A stretch of DNA of 64,000 nucleotides from Crocinitomicaceae bacterium (GCA_014762645.1 JABURP010000037.1:25101-89100), one strand, 5' to 3'; positions 56,516-63,905 are shown, counted from the first letter of the stretch. Made by a program: numbers and translations. Notes: generated by a model not told the origin, from the sequence alone.

Positions 56516-57154
56516 ATGAAAAAACAGATACAACCACCATACGATATTATCAACGGCTACCGTGTTTATGATTTCAAAAGATCATTGAGTTATCTGCAGC
56601 ATATGGGTCAAAAACAGTTCGGTTCAAAATTCAAATTGCATCCGGCTGATCGTCAAATCATTTACAAACTGATTATCTACTTTATCCGAGATGAAGAGAA
56701 TTGCAGAAAATACGGTTTAGATCTTCAAAAGGGAATACTGCTAAATGGACCGGTTGGTTCTGGCAAAACTACTTTATTGAACTTGATGCGCTACTTCACT
56801 TATCCGGATCATCATTATGTGATCAAAACAACCCGAGATGTTGCCGCAGAATTCAATCAGGATGGATACCAGGTCATTCAGAAATATGGAAAAACTCACA
56901 AGAAGATCTATTGCTTTGATGATTTGGGAGTAGAGAACAACATGAAATATTATGGTACAGAATGCAACACCATCTCAGAAATTCTCCTTCAACGTTATGA
57001 TCTTATGATAATAGAAGGAACAGTAACACATTGCACCACTAACCTAAATGCAGAAGAATTGGAAAAGCTCTACGGTAATAGGGTTAGGTCAAGGATGAGA
57101 GAGATGTTCAATCTTATATCGTTTGACCGGGAAGTTGGGGATAAGAGGAGGTGA
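56516..57154 (+). CDS. DnaC/IstB-like AAA+ ATPase
   Basis: A 212-residue AAA+ protein. Walker A is LLNGPVGSGKTTLLNL (around residues 80-95), Walker B KIYCFDDLGVEN, sensor region VTHCTTNLNAEEL, and an Arg finger region YGNRVRSRMREMFN. DnaC/IstB-type ATPases load helicases or help transposases; with the DnaD-like protein upstream it forms the replication/maintenance part of the element. No relaxase or primase follows. Confidence 0.8.
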   Translation: MKKQIQPPYDIINGYRVYDFKRSLSYLQHMGQKQFGSKFKLHPADRQIIYKLIIYFIRDEENCRKYGLDLQKGILLNGPVGSGKTTLLNLMRYFTYPDHHYVIKTTRDVAAEFNQDGYQVIQKYGKTHKKIYCFDDLGVENNMKYYGTECNTISEILLQRYDLMIIEGTVTHCTTNLNAEELEKLYGNRVRSRMREMFNLISFDREVGDKRR

Positions 57155-57288
57155 CAGTTATACCAGAATAGCCTTAGTTTAAGCTTAAGTTTCAATCTAT
57201 AATGTCCAAATTTTGCTATTTTCGCCTCAAAACAGTAACTTAAACGCTGTAAAAAGGTATAAGCAATTGTATTTCAACCTAATAGATA

Positions 57289-57317
57289 TTGCAATTTTGT
57301 AACCTTTATTACGTTTG
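57289..57317 (+). promoter_or_regulatory. Candidate promoter for the two-gene peptidase unit
   Basis: TTG at 57289-57291, 18-base spacer, TACGTTTG at 57310-57317, matching the Bacteroidota -33/-7 pattern. The ATG is at 57347. Confidence 0.45.
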
Positions 57318-57346
57318 AGGTTAGAAGTATAATGAAACTATAAGTT

Positions 57347-57682
57347 ATGTATTTCTCGAAATCAGAATCTTCAATAAATCTCTCTCTTTACAAAAGTATT
57401 CTTGATAAATACTTGGAGGAGAGAAAGGATGATAATGTAAGGAAGCTTTTTGAGCTGATTATACTGACCACTCATAAAGTAGTCACTAAAGAACTTAACG
57501 AATCAAAAGTAGATAATAAAATTTATCACCTTGTATCAGCTCTTAGTAATCCTGAATATCAACACAATCATTCATATTTTGCTGGAATTAATCCTAGACA
57601 AATTGGTATTGAACAATTTAGAAGCTTAAGCGGTATTTTGTATTCATTAATATCATATGAGCATACAACCGCCAATGCATGA
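57347..57682 (+). CDS. Hypothetical 111-residue protein paired with zinc peptidase
   Basis: Mostly helical, soluble, no cysteine, no recognised family. The N-terminal part is amphipathic (LYKSILDKYLEERKDDNVRK), and the C-terminus contains GINPRQIGIEQFRSLSG. Its stop overlaps the start of the peptidase gene by 4 bases (ATGA), so the two are translationally coupled. It could be a substrate, chaperone or inhibitor of the peptidase. A promoter-like pair lies upstream. Confidence 0.65.
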   Translation: MYFSKSESSINLSLYKSILDKYLEERKDDNVRKLFELIILTTHKVVTKELNESKVDNKIYHLVSALSNPEYQHNHSYFAGINPRQIGIEQFRSLSGILYSLISYEHTTANA

Positions 57683-58746
57683 ATTTTCAAAAATTGGAAT
57701 TACATATTTCAAGGGTAGAAAGATCTATCACCATTTCGCGTAATTCTTTTCCGAACCATCCGAACAAACAAAAGGTCTATGATAATTTGATATCACTGTT
57801 TGAGGGTATTAAAAAGAGTAATTATAAGGCCTTTAATGAAGACAATTTGTCAAACACAAAATTTATTCTTGATCTTATATTTGATGGTATTCAGTATCTC
57901 CATTATGCTGACGAAAGTGAATTACCACAGAGACTGATTTTTTGTCTTGATCACGTTTTAGATGATTGGATTCCAGATGGATCAAAAAATTATCACGTAG
58001 TTATCTCCTATAATGATAGTATGGATGATTTTTTGTTTAGGTATTTGACCGAAGAAGTTGTGCAAAAAGTTGACCTATGGGTTTCCGGTATGTTTGGTGT
58101 GAGCTATAAACCTTCGTTAGTGCAAATTTCAAAACCTAAAATATTGTTTGATGATTTTCTGGGTTGTACACCAGTATATCATGAGCTGGGTCATTTTATT
58201 GATAATAACTATCAAATAATTGAGGATTGGGCTAAAAGATTTGGTTTTACCGATAAGCAATGCTCTTATTACATGGAACATTTTGCGGATGTCTTTGCTG
58301 CTCAATATATAGGTAGGAGTTGTATAGAACCGTTAAATTATAATGCTCCAGGAACTAAGAACATGGGCACAGATATGCACCCGGCAAATGAGAAAAGAAT
58401 TCAAGTGGTAGAAGCTTTTTTGTCTGGAACTGGTACTCCTGAGGCAATGCAAATAGTTGAGGATTTAAAGAATGCCGTATTAAGTAGAGGGTGTGGTGAA
58501 TTAAAAATAAGAAATATTGCTCTTGATGTTGATCCATTTGTTACTTCACTTCCAATCGAACTTGACGACCCAGGGAAAATACATTCTTTGTATTCATGTG
58601 GATGGCAACATTGGTTAGATTTATCAAGTGATATCCGCAGAAGACATTCGGAGTATATTGATTGTTGTAATGAAATTAATCAAATTATTAGTGAAACAAT
58701 CAATCTTACAATGAATCCAACAGTTAATTCTCCAAATCAAAACTAA
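57679..58746 (+). CDS. HELGH zinc metallopeptidase-like protein
   Basis: A 355-residue soluble protein. The zinc site is VYHELGHFIDN (H168, E169, H172), with a second helix MEHFADVFAAQYIG (E200, D204) supplying a Glu third ligand as in gluzincins, and MHPANEKRI (H234-P235) further on, a pattern seen in M48-like or related peptidases. No signal peptide, so it acts in the cytoplasm. It follows the 111-residue gene (ATGA overlap) and its stop is one base from the stop of the convergent DUF6527 gene, so it directly abuts the ubiquitin-like operon. Target proteins are unknown; removal or activation of a modified protein is an inference. Confidence 0.7.
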   Translation: MNFQKLELHISRVERSITISRNSFPNHPNKQKVYDNLISLFEGIKKSNYKAFNEDNLSNTKFILDLIFDGIQYLHYADESELPQRLIFCLDHVLDDWIPDGSKNYHVVISYNDSMDDFLFRYLTEEVVQKVDLWVSGMFGVSYKPSLVQISKPKILFDDFLGCTPVYHELGHFIDNNYQIIEDWAKRFGFTDKQCSYYMEHFADVFAAQYIGRSCIEPLNYNAPGTKNMGTDMHPANEKRIQVVEAFLSGTGTPEAMQIVEDLKNAVLSRGCGELKIRNIALDVDPFVTSLPIELDDPGKIHSLYSCGWQHWLDLSSDIRRRHSEYIDCCNEINQIISETINLTMNPTVNSPNQN

Positions 58747-58747
58747 T

Positions 58748-59173
58748 CTATATTGTCAGTTCATGGTCTTCCCATTCTCCCCACCATTGCAGTTGGCCCT
58801 TAGTTATTGTGTAGTGACTTTTGCATTTTACTTTTCGGTGAACTGAGGGAGCTATCGTTATTGCCCCATTTTTATAGCAAGAATATCTCCAACTGGGCTT
58901 AGCATCTTTTAATGTATTAAGCATAATTTGATCTTTACATCCGCAAGGACATTCCATGATCAGCACCCACTCAAAACCTTTTTGACCAACTATGTAGATT
59001 ACATTCTTTTCAATTAGTTCGGGCTCGTCATCAACCCTTTTAAAAGTGTACTCCGGAATTACTTGGACACTCTTTTCAATATCTACCTCTCGATTAGATT
59101 TATGAGCAGAGCGCTTTTTGTTATTAAATAGGTTAGAAACCCACGTCCAGATGTAATTCCAAATCTTTTTCAT
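58748..59173 (-). CDS. DUF6527 protein of the ubiquitin-like operon
   Basis: A 141-residue protein. The conserved C-terminal domain has ECPCGCKDQIML (C75, C77, C79), IAPSVHRKVKCKSHYTI (S110, C117, S119, H120) and a final QLQWWGEW. These are the landmarks of DUF6527, found almost only next to bacterial ubiquitin-like cassettes, where it has been linked to processing of the Ubl. The N-terminal 22 residues are aromatic and basic (KIWNYIWTWVSNLF) and could bind membrane or a partner. Its ATG lies one base past the JAMM-E1 stop. Catalytic role is not established from sequence. Confidence 0.8.
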   Translation of the reverse strand: MKKIWNYIWTWVSNLFNNKKRSAHKSNREVDIEKSVQVIPEYTFKRVDDEPELIEKNVIYIVGQKGFEWVLIMECPCGCKDQIMLNTLKDAKPSWRYSCYKNGAITIAPSVHRKVKCKSHYTITKGQLQWWGEWEDHELTI

Positions 59174-59174
59174 A

Positions 59175-60557
59175 CTAATTAAACTCCGGCATGTTCAGTA
59201 ATGGTAATAAATCTCCTCTACCTTTAAATTTCATTAGATAAGGATCAGGATCACCGTCGCTTTCATATTGTATATAAGCATCTGAGAAACTGATTCTATA
59301 AATTGCAAATTCAGAATTACTCTCATAACGATAGGGATGGAGTCTAGCTAAGAACTCATTAACAGCCATACTAGCAATTTGCATATTAATACTTATTACT
59401 GCAGGGCTATCAACTGTAACATCTACAATATAACCAGACTTTTTTTGTTCCTCATAATACTCTTTATCCGTTCTATACATTGCAGCAGCCCTAAGATCTT
59501 CATCAGTATAAACCCCTCTTGTTCTCAAGGATGAACCACCTGGTAGTAAATAATGAATAGTACCCATGATTTGATCAATACCTCCCTTCCCGTCAGAAGT
59601 TAATTTTACACCAAGATCAAAATAAGGTACAAGATAAAATGTTGCAATTTGGTTTAGTAAGTGTCTACCATCCACACTATCAACACACCCAAACAAAATA
59701 TCACATCCCGCAAGTTTGTTTATGACATCAATGCTTTCATAAATGTTTTCTCTATACGCCTGAACTTGTGTGCCTAAGCCAATACTATTAATTGCGTTAT
59801 GTAATACGTCTACTTTGTAAAGTTCCTTTTCAGCATCCGAAGCTTTAGTATTTACAATTCGATTTAAGTTTTTATTTTCAACTTTATCCGGGTCAACTAA
59901 AATTAATTCACCAACACCTAATCTTACGAGTTGTTCAATCAATGGACTTCCTGTTCCGGAACAACCAACCACTCCTATTCGAAGTTGTCCCAATTTTTTA
60001 GTGGTACCTTCCCCAAATGCTTGTGCAGTCCTCAAAGCATATTCCGGTATTTCTTCATTATTGGTATTTGCCCATGAAATAATATTATGCCCTACTATCG
60101 TTATTCGGTCAAGAGGTTTAGTATTTAAACTTTCTAAGAATATTCTTCCAAATATTTCACCATCAGGTAGCATTACTGCACTAGCATGAACATTATCATT
60201 GTCCATCCATCCAAACACAGATTCAAATAATTCAGCATCAGAAATATCATCTACTTCAGAAAATTGCCGAAATCCAGTTGGATGACTGTGTATTTTTAGG
60301 ATTGCAAGATCTTTTCTAGCTGCTTTTTCAAGTGAAGGGATGAATGATTTTGTCGACCATTTTACTAGATGAGGTTCTCTTATTTGACAATCCTCATAAG
60401 GTATTAGAATTATTTCATGTACCAATAACCTTGTTTGCTCATCAGATGCCTGTCTTCCGCAAATTGCCATTGCAACAGCTTCATTTCCATCTCCGGGAAA
60501 TAGATGCTGTCTCAGTGTTGTGTAATCTGATTCTGTTATTGTTAGTGTATATTTCAT
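59175..60557 (-). CDS. JAMM peptidase fused to E1-like ThiF adenylyltransferase
   Basis: A 460-residue two-domain protein. Residues 1-150 are a JAB/JAMM isopeptidase with a complete zinc site: E48, then KIHSHPTGFRQFSEVDD (H90, H92, S100, D103, spacing HxHx7Sx2D). Residues about 190-405 are a ThiF/E1 domain: GVVGCSGTGSP (198-203), VDPDKVENKNLNRI (D222, D224, N230, R233), GCVDSVDGR (290-298). The E1 would activate the Ubl C-terminus with ATP, and the JAMM domain would remove or mature it. Where related E1 proteins have a C-L-x-C pair after PGG, this one has PGGSSLRTRG (339-348), with no cysteine. It is tightly packed in the operon (TAAATG junction with the E2 gene). Confidence 0.9.
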   Translation of the reverse strand: MKYTLTITESDYTTLRQHLFPGDGNEAVAMAICGRQASDEQTRLLVHEIILIPYEDCQIREPHLVKWSTKSFIPSLEKAARKDLAILKIHSHPTGFRQFSEVDDISDAELFESVFGWMDNDNVHASAVMLPDGEIFGRIFLESLNTKPLDRITIVGHNIISWANTNNEEIPEYALRTAQAFGEGTTKKLGQLRIGVVGCSGTGSPLIEQLVRLGVGELILVDPDKVENKNLNRIVNTKASDAEKELYKVDVLHNAINSIGLGTQVQAYRENIYESIDVINKLAGCDILFGCVDSVDGRHLLNQIATFYLVPYFDLGVKLTSDGKGGIDQIMGTIHYLLPGGSSLRTRGVYTDEDLRAAAMYRTDKEYYEEQKKSGYIVDVTVDSPAVISINMQIASMAVNEFLARLHPYRYESNSEFAIYRISFSDAYIQYESDGDPDPYLMKFKGRGDLLPLLNMPEFN

Positions 60558-60953
60558 TTATAGTTCTCTTTCTAACCAGTATTTTACCATTTGTAGATGA
60601 GTTGAAATATCATCAAGTCCTGGACGCCATGGATTCTCACCCGTTCTATGCCTAGACCATCTTTGCCAATTTTTACCATCCATATTCAATCTTGCCAAGG
60701 CTTTGATTGGTGTATTGTTTCCATTAGCCTTTTGTAGATCTGGATTGAAATAAACCATGTCTATTTGTGTGACGGGATAACCCCCTTCTATTTTTAATGC
60801 AATATCAACTATGTCATGATTATAGCCACTAGGTATGATATATTCATATATTATCAGCCATAAGCCAGTTCTGTCTTTAACTGTTTCCCATTTTAGTTCA
60901 TTTGCGTCTAGAAAATCTACATCCTGTTCTGGCAAGGCAAAATCTCTCCTCAT
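60558..60953 (-). CDS. E2-like protein (prokaryotic E2 family E) lacking cysteine
   Basis: A 131-residue protein between the Ubl and E1 genes. The conserved core WQRWSRHRTGENPWRPG, followed by LDDISTHLQMVKYWLE, is that of prokaryotic E2 family E. An upstream GYPVTQIDMVYFNPDL (strand with the Y-x-x-x-N-P type E2 landmark) supports a UBC-like fold. The protein contains no cysteine at all, so a normal E2-thioester cannot form; Ser, Thr or His side chains (for example S104, H106 in WSRHR) are possible substitutes. It could carry Ubl as an ester or act as a scaffold. The stop is adjacent to the E1 ATG (TAAATG). Confidence 0.82.
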   Translation of the reverse strand: MRRDFALPEQDVDFLDANELKWETVKDRTGLWLIIYEYIIPSGYNHDIVDIALKIEGGYPVTQIDMVYFNPDLQKANGNNTPIKALARLNMDGKNWQRWSRHRTGENPWRPGLDDISTHLQMVKYWLEREL

Positions 60954-60971
60954 CTCTAATACTTTAATTCT

Positions 60972-61292
60972 TTATCCCTCTGTTTGGTCAAGTGGGATGG
61001 TCATAAATCTTTCTATTCCAGGCTCAGAAAAACATACTGTTTCATCATATTCAATTTTCTTCACAGCTCCTTTGTGAATCTTAAAATTCAATTGAAATCG
61101 TTCAACTGGTTTTTTTTCAGCTAATTCTAAAATCTGTCTTCCCGTCATACATTCTTCTTCAACCTTATATAGAGCCTTATCAATTTTTATTAGATATTTT
61201 GCTCCTTTGGGAGGTTGCTTACCTAATTTTGAATATTCCTCGATATCTATATATTCATTGGAATTGTCGTGTTTGTCTTTTTCGTTGTTCAT
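60972..61292 (-). CDS. Bacterial ubiquitin-like modifier (multi-ubiquitin family, single domain)
   Basis: A 106-residue protein, first gene of the operon. After a charged N-terminal extension (about 1-27), one beta-grasp domain of the multi-ubiquitin family fills the rest: YLIKIDKALYKVEEECMTGR, ILELAEKKPVERFQLNF and FSEPGIERFMTIPLDQTEG. The protein ends in a single Gly instead of the Gly-Gly of eukaryotic ubiquitin, so it may be conjugated through that Gly without trimming. Only one domain copy is present, whereas many relatives have two or more. Together with E2, JAMM-E1 and DUF6527 it defines a complete conjugation and removal set. Confidence 0.88.
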   Translation of the reverse strand: MNNEKDKHDNSNEYIDIEEYSKLGKQPPKGAKYLIKIDKALYKVEEECMTGRQILELAEKKPVERFQLNFKIHKGAVKKIEYDETVCFSEPGIERFMTIPLDQTEG

Positions 61293-61326
61293 AGTATTAT
61301 TGTTTACCTTTATTCTATTAACGACA

Positions 61327-61355
61327 AAGCGTGACAGAATGAATTTGTCACGCTT
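61327..61355. promoter_or_regulatory. 10-bp perfect inverted repeat in the divergent Ubl/sigma promoter
   Basis: AAGCGTGACA (61327-61336) and TGTCACGCTT (61346-61355) with a 9-base spacer, centred in the 118-base region between the Ubl gene (minus) and the sigma gene (plus). A TATAATATATATAT stretch (61360-61374) follows on the sigma side. It could be a dimeric regulator operator controlling both units, or a hairpin in a leader. Confidence 0.6.
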
Positions 61356-61410
61356 GTTCGTATAATATATATATCAAAGAATTTACATTATTACAACACA
61401 AGTTAAATAT

Positions 61411-62094
61411 TTGTTCATCAAGAATTCTACTGACCTTGAGCTTTTGGAAAAGATTGGAGGGGATTCTGGAAATAATGATGCAATAGCTAAGGAATCATTT
61501 GCCGAATTCTTTGAACGTTACAAAGGATTTTTAATTAAAGTTTGTAGAAAATGCTGTTATTCATTTGATAGTTCAGATCAACTTGCAGATGATGTATTTC
61601 AAAACACCTTTATTAAGGTTTATCATAAAGCACAGACATTTAAATTGAAGGACCCGGAATCAACTCAAAATGCTGAAAATGAAATAAAAGCTTGGTTGTC
61701 TAGAATTGCATATCATGAGTTGATCAATTTTCTAAGAGAAAATCCTGATGAAAAGAATTTGTCAAATCCGTTTAGACAAAAGAGTTCTGATTTTGCTGAA
61801 ATTGCTGAGGTTGATAATTTATCGGAATTAAAAGAAGATTATAAATCAACATCAATAGAGAAGAACATTTTAGATCAAGCACTAGGATTGTTAACTGAAA
61901 GGGAAAAGTATATTTTGTTGACATACATGCAATACTTTGATCCTAATCAGCCATTAGGACATTTACCAGATGATGTGTTAAATGGCTTATGTGTAAAGTT
62001 TGAAATATCGCCTGAAAATGCACGACAGATCAAAAGAAGATCATTAAAAAAATTAGAAACTGAAATTGAAAAAATTAGGAATAATGGGAAATAG
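61411..62094 (+). CDS. ECF-like sigma-70 family RNA polymerase sigma factor
   Basis: A 227-residue sigma factor with region 2 (about 30-115: FFERYKGFLIKVCRKCC, DDVFQNTFIKVYHKAQTF, ISRIAYHELINFLRE-like helix) and region 4 (about 150-220: ALGLLTEREKYILLTYMQYF, FEISPENARQIKRRSLKKLE). A long insertion between the helices of region 4 (FDPNQPLGHLPDDVLNG) is unusual. The start is TTG at 61411: no ATG or GTG occurs in frame before the domain. It is divergent from the ubiquitin-like operon and overlaps the small gene downstream by 11 bases, so it may switch the operon on under a signal sensed by that partner. This control is inferred. Confidence 0.8.
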   Translation: MFIKNSTDLELLEKIGGDSGNNDAIAKESFAEFFERYKGFLIKVCRKCCYSFDSSDQLADDVFQNTFIKVYHKAQTFKLKDPESTQNAENEIKAWLSRIAYHELINFLRENPDEKNLSNPFRQKSSDFAEIAEVDNLSELKEDYKSTSIEKNILDQALGLLTEREKYILLTYMQYFDPNQPLGHLPDDVLNGLCVKFEISPENARQIKRRSLKKLETEIEKIRNNGK

Positions 62095-62377
62095 CAAAAA
62101 AAATAAGGACACGTCCTTTGAAAGGGATCTTTTTATGGCTTTATCTGAGTATGGATATTTGTTCCCTACCACGGAGGAAGATGTAGAAAATTTTGAGTCA
62201 TTATATGGCAATACTCAAATAGAAGCGCCAGATTTTATTGAATTTGATAAGGGTCAATCTGATTTAGACATCTCTTCAAATTCCTTTACAATGAAAAATG
62301 CTGCATTTAATTCTTCGCAAAAGCAAAAATTCAATTTTCCTGACCCTAAAGATTTGGATAAAACTGAGGAAGAATAG
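62084..62377 (+). CDS. Small acidic protein coupled to the sigma factor
   Basis: A 97-residue soluble protein, ATG at 62084 overlapping the sigma gene end by 11 bases. Hydrophilic, with an N-terminal helix (TSFERDLFMALSEYGYLFP) and an acidic disordered tail (PDPKDLDKTEEE). No transmembrane segment, so it is not a classic membrane anti-sigma. It could be a soluble anti-sigma, an adaptor or a Ubl target. Unrecognised family. Confidence 0.6.
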   Translation: MGNSKKNKDTSFERDLFMALSEYGYLFPTTEEDVENFESLYGNTQIEAPDFIEFDKGQSDLDISSNSFTMKNAAFNSSQKQKFNFPDPKDLDKTEEE

Positions 62378-62378
62378 C

Positions 62379-62910
62379 AGGTTATAAGGCGTTCGTCAAT
62401 TACTGCATTTTGTTTCACAAACCATAATCACAAGGGTATATAAACTCTCTGCGTTCGCCCTTGTGCCAATGCTTTGCTTCACACATTCCGTTCAATCCTC
62501 ACCCGGTGCTTTACTGCCACCCCAAACCCCAAAGGAGTGTTCGCATAACTCACAACAAATTCATTGGGGTGTCACCGCACCTTAATATTTGTGCTCGCCT
62601 GCGGGTCGCTGCGGGCTGATCGGGCTGTCACAGTTTTTGCATCCAATTTGTCAGTAAGCTGCACAATGATTTGCTTAGCACACTTCTCAAACCACGCACA
62701 AGCATTGCTCCTTAAATCACCTTCATTTCATTACGCCTCATTCAGTCGCAAAACTTGTCTTTTCCTGCGCGTTTCAAAAACTCCGCCAGCCCTGCCGTAA
62801 ACAGTTGGTGCCATAGCACTCATTCTTCATGCTTCTCATGTCACCACCCTAGCTCCACTCGCAGTCGGCTCGCGCACACTGGCCAACCCTCGCTCAAGGC
62901 TGTATAACCT
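62379..62910. other. GC-richer structured non-coding element with terminal inverted repeats
   Basis: The 589-base stretch 62378-62966 has no supportable gene. It begins one base after the preceding stop codon with AGGTTATAAGGC and ends with GCTGTATAACCT, an 8-bp terminal inverted repeat AGGTTATA/TATAACCT. Inside are 8-bp inverted pairs CACAAGGG/CCCTTGTG (62429-62436, 62458-62465) and CACCCCAA/TTGGGGTG (62518-62525, 62564-62571). Base composition is clearly GC-richer than its neighbours. A MITE-like or cassette-type element, or a structured RNA, is possible; no transposase is present. Confidence 0.5.
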
Positions 62911-62966
62911 TTTCTTGAAAATCCATTATCATTTCCTACATTTAAAATGAATAAAATAACCGTAAT

Positions 62967-63638
62967 ATGGCATGTTACATTTGCGATAAAGAAAAGTTTT
63001 CTGTAGAGCACGCACCTGCGAAATGTTTCTTTCCAAAAGACAAAAGAGTCAATTTAATTACTGTAGATTCTTGCAAAGAGCATAACGAAGACACCTCTAA
63101 AGATGATGAATACGTCAGAAATATTATTGCTATGACAATTGGGAACAATGATGTGGCAATCAACCATTTTCTTACACAATGTTTAAAGTCTTTCAAGCAT
63201 AGTCCGGGATTATTGAAAACAACAACTAAGGAACAACAGCAGGTTTTTTATAGCGATAATAACTCAGCAAAAGGGGAGATTAAACCAACAGTTGCTTTTG
63301 GAATCGATAGACTAAGAATTGATCAAGTGATGAGAAAAATGGCATATGCTCTTTATTATCATAAATTCAATGAAAGGTGGAATCGCGAACTTAATACAGG
63401 TACTGAACACTTAAGAGAGAAAAGTATGAAAGCGGATCCTATGGGACTTTTAATTCAAGAAAGTAAAAAGGAAATTGGAGAAATTCCATTCGAAGGCACA
63501 AATCCAGAAGTGTTTCAATATGCTTTTCTGCGGAGTGAATCTGAGGATTTGAATGAACAAATTTTAATTATGAAATTTTATGAGGGATTCGAAATGTGGA
63601 TGTTTCCTATTCCAAATACAAATGGTCCAGTGATTTAA
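62967..63638 (+). CDS. HNH/treble-clef endonuclease-like protein
   Basis: A 223-residue protein. The N-terminus CYICDKEKFSVEHAPAKCFF (C3-x-x-C6, E-H) and VDSCKEHNEDTSKDDEYV (C-x-E-H-N...D-D-E) match a zinc-binding HNH-type nuclease core of the kind seen in small accessory-region endonucleases. The remaining 150 residues are mixed helix and strand of unknown fold. It stands alone after the structured element. It may be a homing-type, restriction-related or defence nuclease; family match is by motif only. Confidence 0.6.
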   Translation: MACYICDKEKFSVEHAPAKCFFPKDKRVNLITVDSCKEHNEDTSKDDEYVRNIIAMTIGNNDVAINHFLTQCLKSFKHSPGLLKTTTKEQQQVFYSDNNSAKGEIKPTVAFGIDRLRIDQVMRKMAYALYYHKFNERWNRELNTGTEHLREKSMKADPMGLLIQESKKEIGEIPFEGTNPEVFQYAFLRSESEDLNEQILIMKFYEGFEMWMFPIPNTNGPVI

Positions 63639-63851
63639 AGTATTTTGTCATCTGAATGTAGATTGTTTAACGTAGTATGTCCTTTCAAGAAACTGAGTAC
63701 ATTCCGCACTCTGTAAATGAAATGCATTTATGAAGTTTTATGCTGTCGTGCGTCCTCTTCCAGGAGGATCATCAAAAAAGTAAAAGGATAACGCACCAGC
63801 CACCCACAGCCCATAATCCTTTCACTTTTTAGATGTTGAATTTCAATGCGC

Positions 63852-63884
63852 AAAAAAAGGGGATACCGAAAATCGATATCCCCT
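63852..63884 (-). terminator. Terminator for the minus-strand gene at the window end
   Basis: Stem AGGGGATA/TATCCCCT (63858-63865, 63877-63884) with inner CG/CG pairs and, on the minus strand, a run of T (plus-strand A-tract 63852-63858). The region 63639-63851 shows no other feature. Confidence 0.8.
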
Positions 63885-63905
63885 AGTCATTTTTTGGATA
63901 GACAA

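Larger units (their letters stand above)
35964..57154. mobile_element. Integrative genomic island next to tRNA-Arg (right end not found)
   Basis: Tyrosine integrase and RteC lie directly after tRNA-Arg. They are followed by metal-handling cargo and, at 55.1-57.2 kb, a module of two excisionase-like HTH proteins, a DnaD-like protein and a DnaC/IstB-like ATPase typical of Bacteroidota mobile elements. I found no second copy of the tRNA 3' end, no relaxase and no conjugation genes inside the window. The true right end may therefore lie beyond 57 kb, possibly past the ubiquitin-like operon and the window end. Some blocks could also be older chromosomal DNA. Confidence 0.5.

Noticed and set aside
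36224..57154. Complete conjugative transposon (ICE)
   Set aside because: No relaxase, coupling protein, Tra genes or second attachment site visible; only integrase, RteC and a replication-like module.
61327..61355. Rho-independent terminator
   Set aside because: The hairpin lies between divergent genes in the promoter region and has no T-run; an operator fits better.
62379..62910. Integron attC site
   Set aside because: The element has outward GGTTATA ends, not the R-Y-Y-Y-A-A-C / G-T-T-R-R-R-Y arrangement, and no IntI or cassette array is present.
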